This document shows, piece by piece, positions 15,720 to 24,998 of a stretch of DNA of 64,000 bases; position 1 is the first letter of the stretch, and each line of letters starts with the position of its first letter. The notes beneath the pieces are model-generated. The model was not told the DNA's origin and did no database searches. It was given only the letters and a program-made list of their open reading frames with translations. The position numbers and the translations under genes are program-made. This DNA comes from Pedobacter arcticus A12 (lineage in GTDB: Bacteria > Bacteroidota > Bacteroidia > Sphingobacteriales > Sphingobacteriaceae), in NCBI RefSeq assembly GCF_000302595.1, contig NZ_JH947125.1:766299-830298 (forward strand). Reading direction: 5' to 3'.

Positions 15720-17705
15720 ATGTATTCAAAAATTTATTTTTTTGCCTGTTTTAGTCTGTTGTTGGTTTCAACCCAATGTGTGTTTGCGCAAAAAATAGAT
15801 TCTGTTCAAAAAGTAAAAGAAGTAAGTGTTAAAGCAAGTGCAAATAAGCCAAGTTTAAGAGCTACCCAAAAAGCAGATTCAGCTTCGTTTTTAAAAACAA
15901 GTTCTTACAATGTTGCGGATGCCATTAGAAACTTTGCAGGCGTGGTGATTAAGGATTATGGTGGAATAGGGGGTTTAAAAACAGTTTCTGTCCGCAGTTT
16001 AAGTGCCATGCATACGGGAGTTCAGTATGATGGAATCAATATTGGCGAAGCGTCAACTGGGCTAATCGATTTAGGGAAGTTGGCCTTGGATAATGTAGAG
16101 TCAATTTCTTTGTATCAGGCCCAGCCTGATGATTTGCTAACAAATGCCAGATCTTTTTCGTCTGCAAGTTTAATCGTTGTAAAAACTAAACTGCCCAGTT
16201 TTGAAGAAGGCAGATCCAATAAATTGATGCTTAAATATACGGGTGGTTCTTTTGGATTGATAAACCCAGTTATCCGTTACGATCAAAAAATAACTAAAAA
16301 TTGGGCCTTCAATATCAATTCTGCTTGGCAAAAAGCTACTGGAGACTACAAGTTTCAAGTTATTGGCGATGGTTCCGATACCTTATCTACCAGAGAAAAT
16401 TCGGCAATTAATGCCATACAGTTAGGTGGTGGAGTGGATGGAAAGCTGAGCGAAAAAAGTAGTTTAGCTGTTAGGGTTAGCTATTATGATTCTAAAAGAG
16501 GATTACCAAACGCAGTTATTTTTTACAATCCAACCGGCAGTCAAAAACTTTGGGATAAAGATTTTTACGCTCAGGCGCAATACAAACAGAAGCTCGGCGA
16601 AGACTGGAATATTTTGGTAGCCGCAAAGTACTCAACAATCTGTACGCGTTACAACGATCCCGATTACTTAAATCAACAAGGCGAGCTGGATAATAGATAC
16701 ACCCAGAAAGAATATTATCAATCGGCATCAACAACCTACAGCCCTATTAAAAATCTTACTTTTAATTACGCTGCAGATGTTTTTTTTACCACGCTATACA
16801 CTAACTTATACCAGTATGCCTACCCAACCCGTACCTCTATTTTGCAGGTGTTAGGTGGTAAATATCAGCTTAACAAATTTACGTTTGAAGGCAATGTGCT
16901 TAACACTTATATTAAGGAGAAAGTGAAAACCGGCAAACATTCGCCGGAGCGACTAGTTTTTAACCCAACGGTTTCTCTGGGTTATCAGGTTACTTCAGAT
17001 GTAATATTGCGGGGTTTTTATAAAAATATTTTTAGATACCCAACTTTTAACGATTTGTACTATACCAATTTCGGTAACAGAAAGCTAAACCCTGAAAAAA
17101 CGAAGCAATACAACTTAGGTTTTTTATATGATAAATTTAGGGATGCAAAATTAAATTGGATATCGCTTAGCGCCGATGTTTATTTTAACCAGGTTAATGA
17201 CAAAATTATCGCTTTGCCTAATAAAGATTTGTTTATCTGGACAATGTACAACTTGGGCAAAGTGAATATTTACGGAGCAGATTTCACCAGTAAGTTTAAT
17301 TATACCTTAAATCAGAAATCAGAAATTCAAGCCAATCTTAATTATAGCTATCAATTAGCATTAGATAAATCCGACCCTACATCATCTCTTTATAATAACC
17401 ATATTCCCTATGCACCAGAGCACACCATCGCATTTAATGTTGGTCTTCAGAAAAAGCGTTGGGGCATTTTTTATAACCAGATTTTTTCATCAGATAAGTA
17501 CTGGTTTGGGGAGAATACTCCTGATTTTTTGATTTCAGGGTTTTCGGTAAGCGATGTGTCAGCAAATTATCGCACAAAAGTGTATGCTAAGCCAATAATG
17601 CTTTCCGCCGAAGTAAACAATATTTTCAACTTAAATTATGATATCGTCCGGAGCTTTCCAATGCCCGGTACATCCATTCGTTTAACACTTAAAACAACTA
17701 TATAA
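15720..17705 (+). CDS. btuB: TonB-dependent vitamin B12 receptor
   Basis: The 661-residue outer-membrane receptor has a cleavable signal peptide (MYSKIYFFACFSLLLVSTQCVFAQ). A plug domain with VADAIRNFAGVVIKDYGG and GGLKTVSVRSL follows, then a 22-strand barrel ending in SIRLTLKTTI. It lacks the carboxypeptidase-like N-terminal domain seen in SusC proteins, as expected of BtuB. Specificity for cobalamin is inferred from the riboswitch directly upstream and the BtuG-like gene four bases downstream. Energy would come from TonB-ExbBD encoded elsewhere. Confidence 0.92.
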   Translation: MYSKIYFFACFSLLLVSTQCVFAQKIDSVQKVKEVSVKASANKPSLRATQKADSASFLKTSSYNVADAIRNFAGVVIKDYGGIGGLKTVSVRSLSAMHTGVQYDGINIGEASTGLIDLGKLALDNVESISLYQAQPDDLLTNARSFSSASLIVVKTKLPSFEEGRSNKLMLKYTGGSFGLINPVIRYDQKITKNWAFNINSAWQKATGDYKFQVIGDGSDTLSTRENSAINAIQLGGGVDGKLSEKSSLAVRVSYYDSKRGLPNAVIFYNPTGSQKLWDKDFYAQAQYKQKLGEDWNILVAAKYSTICTRYNDPDYLNQQGELDNRYTQKEYYQSASTTYSPIKNLTFNYAADVFFTTLYTNLYQYAYPTRTSILQVLGGKYQLNKFTFEGNVLNTYIKEKVKTGKHSPERLVFNPTVSLGYQVTSDVILRGFYKNIFRYPTFNDLYYTNFGNRKLNPEKTKQYNLGFLYDKFRDAKLNWISLSADVYFNQVNDKIIALPNKDLFIWTMYNLGKVNIYGADFTSKFNYTLNQKSEIQANLNYSYQLALDKSDPTSSLYNNHIPYAPEHTIAFNVGLQKKRWGIFYNQIFSSDKYWFGENTPDFLISGFSVSDVSANYRTKVYAKPIMLSAEVNNIFNLNYDIVRSFPMPGTSIRLTLKTTI

Positions 17706-17709
17706 AATC

Positions 17710-18780
17710 ATGAAAACAATTAACTACAATTTGAAAACTCTTTTTGTCGCTGCGATAGCGGTATTAACAATTAGTAGCTGTACTAAAGACGACGGTTATG
17801 TGGAACTTCCGGTAGTAAGATCCGGCTATTACATTTTAAACGAAGGTGGTTTCAACTCTAATAACTCAAGTATGAGCTATTATAATTTAGAAAACGGCTC
17901 AGTAGTAAATGGCTTTTTTGCTCAGAAGAATGGAAGAGGCTTAGGCGATACAGGTAATGATGCGCAAATTTACGGTTCAAAAATGTATATCGTGGTAAAT
18001 GCTTCAAACACAGTTGAAATAGTTGATGCGGTTACTTTGAAAAGTATTAAGCAATTAGACTTTAAAAACAATGGTGTTGGAAGACAGCCACGTTACGTTG
18101 TATTTAATAAAAATAAAGCATTTGTATCTTCTTATGATGGTACCGTTGCAGTTATTGATACTGCAAGTTTAGCTATTGAAAAATACATAACTGTAGGTCC
18201 AAATCCAGAGCAAATGGCAATTGCAAATAATAAAATCTATGTTGCAAACTCTGGTGGTTTAAATTACCCAAACTATGACAACACGGTTTCGGTAATTGAT
18301 CTGAACACCTTGACTGAAATTAAAAAAATTGAAGTAGTATTAAATCCAGGTGGTGTTACTGCCGCGGCAGACGGAAGGGTTTACGTAAAATCGACAGGTA
18401 ATTATGGCAATATAAAGCCTTCTTTAACCATTATTGATAGTAAAACAGATTTAGTGAAATCTACTAAAGTGTTTTCCGGAAGCGGAATGGTTATCAATGG
18501 GGATAAAGCGTATTTCTTATCTGGAAAAGGTATTAAGCTTTATGATATGAAAGGCGACTCTGTTTTAAAAGATAATATTATTACAGACGTTTCTGACGAA
18601 GCAAAAATTACCACACCTTCTGGATTAACGTATGATTTTGTGAATAAGCAATTTTTTGTTTGCGACGCAAAAAACTATGCCAGTAACGGACAAGTTTATT
18701 GTTTCGGACAAGATGGAATGTTGAGATATAAATTTACAGCGGGCGTAATACCAAATAGCATTATATTCCTTAACAAGTAA
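17710..18780 (+). CDS. btuG: BtuG-like surface lipoprotein (YncE/DUF5074-type beta-propeller)
   Basis: The 356-residue lipoprotein has a signal ending TISSC (Cys24) and a run of propeller-like repeats with the pattern value-VIDTASLAIEKYITVGPNPEQMAI-..., which is typical of YncE/DUF5074 propellers. In Bacteroides, BtuG is a surface beta-propeller that captures B12 with extreme affinity and hands it to BtuB. The gene order btuB-btuG under a cobalamin riboswitch makes the same role very likely here. It starts four bases after btuB. Sequence recognition of BtuG itself is by architecture and context rather than by specific residues. Confidence 0.82.
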   Translation: MKTINYNLKTLFVAAIAVLTISSCTKDDGYVELPVVRSGYYILNEGGFNSNNSSMSYYNLENGSVVNGFFAQKNGRGLGDTGNDAQIYGSKMYIVVNASNTVEIVDAVTLKSIKQLDFKNNGVGRQPRYVVFNKNKAFVSSYDGTVAVIDTASLAIEKYITVGPNPEQMAIANNKIYVANSGGLNYPNYDNTVSVIDLNTLTEIKKIEVVLNPGGVTAAADGRVYVKSTGNYGNIKPSLTIIDSKTDLVKSTKVFSGSGMVINGDKAYFLSGKGIKLYDMKGDSVLKDNIITDVSDEAKITTPSGLTYDFVNKQFFVCDAKNYASNGQVYCFGQDGMLRYKFTAGVIPNSIIFLNK

Positions 18781-18836
18781 ATTTTAATACCGTAAAAAGA
18801 ATTTGTAGTTTTACAGCTTAAATCCAAAAAATAATT

Positions 18837-19412
18837 ATGTCTTTAAAAAATTGGAACGCTAGAAACTGGGTACTGTTTTTAATAATTTTAGTAGCAGCGG
18901 CAACACGTTTTATACCTTTAATGGGAGATGCAAACTGGTTCAACTTTACGCCAGTCGGTGCAATCGCTTTATTTGCAGGTACGCATTTTAAAAACAGATG
19001 GAAAGCTTATTGCTTGCCACTATTGCTTTTGTTTGTGAGCGATATTTTTATTAACTACATGTACACAGGTCAATGGAGTGCTTTTTATGGTGGTTTTGCT
19101 ATAGTTTATCTTTGCTTTGCAGCAATGGTATTTATAGGTAGCCTTATTAAAAAAGTAAGCGTAGGCAGTGTGCTTTTAGCGTCTTTAGTTGGGGTGTTAA
19201 TTCATTGGTTAGCTACAGATATTGAGCCTTGGTTATCATCACCATTGTATAGTAAAGATATTACAGGTTACTATCAATCTTTAATTGCGGCAATTCCTTT
19301 CGAGCGAAACTTGTTGTTAGGTAATTTAGTTTTTGGCGCTGTACTTTACGGAGGCTTTGAATTAGCGAAATCTAGATTCACGGTTTTACAAACTAAAAAG
19401 GAGATCGCTTAA
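18837..19412 (+). CDS. DUF6580-family membrane protein, putative cobalamin permease component
   Basis: The 191-residue protein is very hydrophobic, with about five or six membrane helices and a first helix followed by TRFIPLMGDANWFNFTPVGAIALFAG, which I recall as characteristic of DUF6580. Such proteins resemble the substrate-binding S components of ECF vitamin transporters. It is the third gene after the cobalamin riboswitch and is closed off by a terminator, so a role in moving B12 or a precursor across the inner membrane is plausible. No ECF ATPase or T component and no BtuCDF genes are nearby. Confidence 0.75.
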   Translation: MSLKNWNARNWVLFLIILVAAATRFIPLMGDANWFNFTPVGAIALFAGTHFKNRWKAYCLPLLLLFVSDIFINYMYTGQWSAFYGGFAIVYLCFAAMVFIGSLIKKVSVGSVLLASLVGVLIHWLATDIEPWLSSPLYSKDITGYYQSLIAAIPFERNLLLGNLVFGAVLYGGFELAKSRFTVLQTKKEIA

Positions 19413-19437
19413 ACGCGGAAAATATATTATTTAAGAG

Positions 19438-19468
19438 CGTCTCGGAATCAATTTTCGAGACGTTTTTT
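19438..19468 (+). terminator. Terminator of the B12 uptake operon
   Basis: CGTCTCG and CGAGACG form a perfect 7-bp stem around an 11-base loop, followed by six T residues. It lies 25 bases after the stop of the DUF6580 gene. Confidence 0.85.
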
Positions 19469-19516
19469 GTTTTTAATAATTCACCAATTAATGACATCCA
19501 TTTTAAAGGATAAAGT

Positions 19517-19524
19517 TAGCTTTG
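19517..19524 (+). promoter_or_regulatory. -7 box of the M16 peptidase operon
   Basis: TAGCTTTG fits TAnnTTTG and ends 18 bases before the ATG at 19543. It overlaps an in-frame TTG at 19522, which argues against the longer start. Confidence 0.5.
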
Positions 19525-19542
19525 TTTGCAAGGAAAATATTT

Positions 19543-20778
19543 ATGGTTCAGTTTGAAAGATTTACTTTAGAAAACGGTTTAAGGGTTTTGGTGCATGAAG
19601 ACCATACCACACCCATGGCTGTTTTAAATATATTATATGATGTTGGTGCAAGAGATGAAAACCCCGAACAAACAGGGTTTGCCCATCTTTTTGAGCATTT
19701 AATGTTTGGTGGTTCGGTTAATATTCCATCTTACGATGAACCTTTACAACGAGTTGGTGGCGAAAATAACGCCTTTACCAGCAACGATATGACCAACTAT
19801 TACATCACTTTACCAGCTGCAAATTTAGAAACTGCTTTTTGGTTAGAGTCAGACAGGATGTTGAGTTTGGCTTTTTCTGAGAAAAGCCTAGCCGTACAAC
19901 GTGATGTGGTTTGCGAGGAGTTTAAACAACGTTATTTAAATCAGCCTTATGGCGATGTTTGGCTCAAACTAAGACCATTGGTTTACAAAGAACACCCTTA
20001 TAAATGGGCAACCATTGGTAAAGAGCTTTCGCATATTGAAGATGCTAAAATAGAAGATGTAAAAGCATTTTTTAAAAAGCATTATAATCCAAAAAATGCC
20101 ATTATGGTAGTTGGCGGAGCGGTCAATCTGGAAGATGTTAAAAAATTAGCCGAAAAATGGTTTGCGCCAATTGAAGGCGGTACAAAGCCAGAGCGTAACT
20201 TACCTAACGAACCTATTCAAACAGAAGAAGTAAAAGCTACGGTTACAGCAGATGTGCCAACAAATGCAATTTACAAAGTGTTTAAAATGCCGGGTAGGAT
20301 GGAAGACGGTTATGCGGCTACAGATTTAATTTCTGATATTTTATCGCAGGGAAAATCATCTCGCTTATACCAAAACTTGGTACAGCAGAATGCGGTTTTT
20401 TGTGATATCAATGCGTACATCTACGGAAGTATTGATACCGGTATGTTTGTGGTTGAAGGTCGTTTATTGCCCGATGTGGAAATGGGTTATGCAGAGGAAT
20501 GTATTTGGAAAGAACTTGATTTTTTGAAATCTCAAACTGTGCTTGCAGATGAGTTGACCAAGGTTAAAAACAAGTACGAATCTACCAAGGCTTTTGGCGA
20601 AATGAGTTTGTTGGATAAAGCAATGAACCTAGCTTTCTACGAGCTTTTTGGCGATGCAAACCTGATCAATACCGATATTGAAAATTACCTGAAGGTTTCT
20701 GCAGAAGATATTCAAGCGCAAGCAAACACATTGTTTAAAAAAGAAGCAGCCACAACCCTATATTATTTAGCCAAGTAA
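19543..20778 (+). CDS. M16 zinc peptidase, catalytic subunit
   Basis: The 411-residue protein has the inverted zinc motif HxxEH (H48, E51, H52 in GFAHLFEHLMFGG) and the distal glutamate region VVCEEFKQR, so it should be a catalytically competent insulinase/processing-peptidase subunit. There is no signal peptide; location is probably cytosolic or uncertain. The next gene, 52 bases downstream, is the companion subunit without the zinc motif, the usual heterodimer arrangement of small bacterial M16 enzymes. Substrates are not known. Confidence 0.9.
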   Translation: MVQFERFTLENGLRVLVHEDHTTPMAVLNILYDVGARDENPEQTGFAHLFEHLMFGGSVNIPSYDEPLQRVGGENNAFTSNDMTNYYITLPAANLETAFWLESDRMLSLAFSEKSLAVQRDVVCEEFKQRYLNQPYGDVWLKLRPLVYKEHPYKWATIGKELSHIEDAKIEDVKAFFKKHYNPKNAIMVVGGAVNLEDVKKLAEKWFAPIEGGTKPERNLPNEPIQTEEVKATVTADVPTNAIYKVFKMPGRMEDGYAATDLISDILSQGKSSRLYQNLVQQNAVFCDINAYIYGSIDTGMFVVEGRLLPDVEMGYAEECIWKELDFLKSQTVLADELTKVKNKYESTKAFGEMSLLDKAMNLAFYELFGDANLINTDIENYLKVSAEDIQAQANTLFKKEAATTLYYLAK

Positions 20779-20830
20779 CGAATAGATAAGTCTTTTTGAC
20801 TTTCTACTTTTGACTTTTATTTTAAAAAAA

Positions 20831-22102
20831 ATGTTAAACAGAGCACAGCAACCAGAATTTAAACAAGTTGAAGATATCAATTTTGTAAAAGCAACAAAGC
20901 ATGAATTAGCAAATAAGATTCCTGTTTTTGAGATAAATGCTGGCGAACAAGATTTGATTCGGATTGAATTTATTTTTCAGAACCGTGGTTGGGACGTTAA
21001 AAAACCTTTATTGCCTGGCGTAACAAATAGCATGTTAACCGAAGGCACACATTCACTTTCGTCGGCTCAAATTGCTTCTAAAATTGATTATTACGGCGCT
21101 TTTTTTCAAACAGAATACAGCCAAGATCAGTCGTCTTTAACTTTATATTCTCTCAATAAATACCTGCCACAAACGCTCCCGATTATTAAGGAGATGTTGA
21201 CAGGGTCTATTTTTCCCGAAAAAGAATTAAAAACCTTTTTGCGTAACCAAAAGCAAAAACTAAAAGTTGGTTTAGAGAAGAACTCCGTTTTAGCGAGAAG
21301 AGCTTTTGGAGAAGCTTTATTTGGAGATAGCTTGTATGGTTACGCTACACGGCTTTCCGATTATGACAAGCTTGATCGCGTAGATTTATCAGCGTATTAT
21401 AAGGAAGTTTATCACCCAGCAAACTGTACCGTGGTAATGTCGGGTAAAATTGAAAGCAGCACATTATCCTTAATTGATGAGCTTTTTGGCACTTGGGATA
21501 ACAGTGAAGCGGTTGATGCAATTGATATGACTTATCAAAGTTCATTGGAAAAGCTACACTATACCGAAAAAATAGATGCCTTACAATCGGCAATACGAAT
21601 CGGTATTCCATTGGTAAACCGTACACACCCAGATTTTATTGGTTTGCAAATTTTAAATACTGCATTGGGTGGATATTTTGGTAGCCGTTTAATGGCAAAC
21701 ATCCGCGAGGATAAAGGTTATACTTACGGCATTGGTTCTGGAATTGCATCGTTACAGCAAGCAGGCTATTTCTTTATTTCAACGGAAGTTGGTGTTGATG
21801 TTACCGCTGCAACTTTAACAGAGATAGAAAAGGAAGTTAACCTACTAAAAAACGAACTAATTGCAGATGAAGAGCTTGCGCTGATCAAAAATTACATGAT
21901 GGGTAGTTTGCTCGGAAGTTTAGAAAATGCTTTTAGTCATGCAGATAAGTTTAAAAATATTCACTTTTTTGGTTTAGGTTACGATTATTACGAACGCTAT
22001 ATCCAAACCGTGAAAGATATCAGTCCTCAAAAACTGAGAGATTTAGCCAATAGGTATTGGGATTATGATGCTTTTTATAAAGTTGTAGTAGGGAAAATGT
22101 AA
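20831..22102 (+). CDS. M16 peptidase-like partner subunit lacking the zinc motif
   Basis: The 423-residue protein has the two-domain M16 fold, with GSRLMANIREDKGYTYGIGSGIASL as the typical C-terminal substrate-binding Arg/Tyr region (read in two parts). No HxxEH motif is found in the N-terminal domain. It therefore probably pairs with the preceding catalytic subunit and helps enclose the substrate. I start at the ATG at 20831; an in-frame TTG at 20810 is less likely because it overlaps a TACTTTTG box. Confidence 0.88.
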   Translation: MLNRAQQPEFKQVEDINFVKATKHELANKIPVFEINAGEQDLIRIEFIFQNRGWDVKKPLLPGVTNSMLTEGTHSLSSAQIASKIDYYGAFFQTEYSQDQSSLTLYSLNKYLPQTLPIIKEMLTGSIFPEKELKTFLRNQKQKLKVGLEKNSVLARRAFGEALFGDSLYGYATRLSDYDKLDRVDLSAYYKEVYHPANCTVVMSGKIESSTLSLIDELFGTWDNSEAVDAIDMTYQSSLEKLHYTEKIDALQSAIRIGIPLVNRTHPDFIGLQILNTALGGYFGSRLMANIREDKGYTYGIGSGIASLQQAGYFFISTEVGVDVTAATLTEIEKEVNLLKNELIADEELALIKNYMMGSLLGSLENAFSHADKFKNIHFFGLGYDYYERYIQTVKDISPQKLRDLANRYWDYDAFYKVVVGKM

Positions 22103-22160
22103 TTAGCTAACAGTTTTACGAATTGTTGTAATCTGTACGAAGCTATTAACTCAAATCCGA

Positions 22161-22502
22161 ATGAAATTTCACTATCATAATAAAAAATTTAGACCAATAA
22201 GCGGCTCTCCAAATTCGGAAACAACACAAGAAACTATTTTTGTTTATCAACAAGAACAGAACGTGTTGACATCTGAATATTCGGGAGGAGAAATTTTAAA
22301 GGGCCATTTAATTGGTTTGGTAAATGATGATGGTAGCATAGAAATGTGCTATCATCAGGTTAACCTTAGCGGAGAATTAATGACTGGCATTTGTTTTTCT
22401 AAACCAGAATTACTTCCCAACGGTAAAATAAGGCTCCATGAACGTTGGAAGTGGACTTCTGGTGATTTCTCTGAAGGCGAATCTGTATTGGAAGAGGATT
22501 AA
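22161..22502 (+). CDS. Conserved hypothetical protein (often mislabelled N-acetylglutamate synthase)
   Basis: The 113-residue protein reads as repeated short beta strands (TIFVYQQEQNVLTSEYSGGEI, GHLIGLVNDDGSIEMCYHQVN split here). I recall closely similar small proteins annotated as n-acetylglutamate synthase in Bacteroidota without evidence of that activity. There is no acetyl-CoA-binding motif of a GNAT enzyme. It has no signal peptide. It sits alone between the M16 pair and guaB; no function should be assigned. Confidence 0.65.
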   Translation: MKFHYHNKKFRPISGSPNSETTQETIFVYQQEQNVLTSEYSGGEILKGHLIGLVNDDGSIEMCYHQVNLSGELMTGICFSKPELLPNGKIRLHERWKWTSGDFSEGESVLEED

Positions 22503-22654
22503 TAGCTTCCGAGTGGCGAAATATTAAGGTGAGTCTCCCTGAAAAATCAAAGCATATTGATAACAGTGTTTCTGTAATCTTAATGAAATATTTATAGTCC
22601 GAACATGGGTAAACACGTTCCAATTTAAGATTACTGAATTTTTAATAATAATAA

Positions 22655-24176
<1,522 letters not shown>

Positions 24177-24178
<2 letters not shown>

Positions 24179-24200
24179 TTAGTTAGTTAGTTAGTTAGTT
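24177..24200. repeat. AGTT tetranucleotide microsatellite
   Basis: Six perfect AGTT units begin inside the guaB stop codon region and run up to its terminator. The repeat contains stop codons in one or more frames of each strand. It lies outside the coding sequence, so slippage would not alter the protein. Confidence 0.9.
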
Positions 24201-24217
24201 TTTAGTTTTAAAATATA

Positions 24218-24253
24218 AAATAGTCCGTAAGTATTTTACGGACTATTTTTTTT
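24218..24253. terminator. Bidirectional terminator between guaB and the Rrf2 gene
   Basis: AAATAGTCCGTAA and TTACGGACTATTT form a perfect 13-bp stem around a 5-base loop, with a T-run on the plus side and A residues on the other. Its right arm overlaps the last codons and the stop (24236-24238) of the convergent Rrf2 gene. Confidence 0.85.
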
Positions 24254-24682
24254 ATCAATCATTTCTTTCTCTTGATTCATTAAATCAGCGATGCTGGTAT
24301 TTCCCATAATAGCAATAGAGGCATCTCTTACTTTTACCATCATCTTTCTTATACTGCAAGTAACCTCATCCTTACATTCTTCACAGCGTTGATAAAAATT
24401 TAAACTCACACAAGGAAGTAATGCAATTGGCCCGTCTAAAATTCTAATAATTTCAGAAACCATAACATCTGAGGAATTTTGCATCAAAAAATAACCTCCG
24501 CCAGCTCCCATTTTACTGTTCAAAACTTTCGCTCTTTTTAAATCCAATAAAATAGATTCTAAAAACCTTTTGGGTAAACCTTCTTGCGTAGCTATTTCTG
24601 CAATTAGCATTGGCTTATTGTCTATGCTTCTGGCTAATGCAATCAGCGCTTTAATGGCGTACTTGGTTCTTTTGGTAAGCAA
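24236..24682 (-). CDS. Rrf2-family transcriptional regulator, probable sulfur or cysteine regulator
   Basis: The 148-residue winged-helix regulator starts MLTKRTKYAIKALIALAR, typical of the family. The start codon is TTG at 24682, at exactly the position where relatives begin. The DNA-binding helix region is LIAEIATQEGLPKRFLESILLDLKRAKVL, with the wing GAGGGYFL. Four cysteines follow in the pattern C-X10-C-X2-C-X5-C (PCVSLNF...RCEECKDEVTC), different from the CX6CX5C spacing of the other Rrf2 protein here. I recall this Cys pattern in Rrf2 regulators next to sulfate-assimilation genes of Bacteroidota. Divergence from a TonB/TauE pair supports that. Confidence 0.82.
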   Translation of the reverse strand: MLTKRTKYAIKALIALARSIDNKPMLIAEIATQEGLPKRFLESILLDLKRAKVLNSKMGAGGGYFLMQNSSDVMVSEIIRILDGPIALLPCVSLNFYQRCEECKDEVTCSIRKMMVKVRDASIAIMGNTSIADLMNQEKEMIDKKNSP

Positions 24683-24998
24683 TGGGTTATGTTTTTATCA
24701 AAAATAACATCTTTTATTTGATTTTTTATTTATCATCTTATTTCATTGTTAATCAGTTATTTATGTTCTTCAAATTAAGATGCCTTAGTTATAATCTATA
24801 TAATCAGTAGATTTTATATTTTGTTTTAAAAATATCTTCGTATAATTGTCGACTAGTTTAGTAGATTATTAAGAATGAAGTTCAAAAGCTATCCATCACA
24901 TCATTATTATATTGTCTTTGATTCCCGATGTTGTTGATTATTAGAATTCAAAAACCAAGGAACAATCACACAATATCAAATCGTTAAAAAATCAAAAA
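24683..24998. promoter_or_regulatory. Divergent control region with an inverted repeat
   Basis: This 316-bp spacer separates the Rrf2 gene from the TonB receptor gene. It holds the inverted repeat AATCTA-N9-TAGATT (24793-24813) and a second copy of the half-site AGTAGATT at 24860-24867 (first copy at 24806-24813). These are candidate Rrf2 operators. I saw no riboswitch. Confidence 0.4.
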
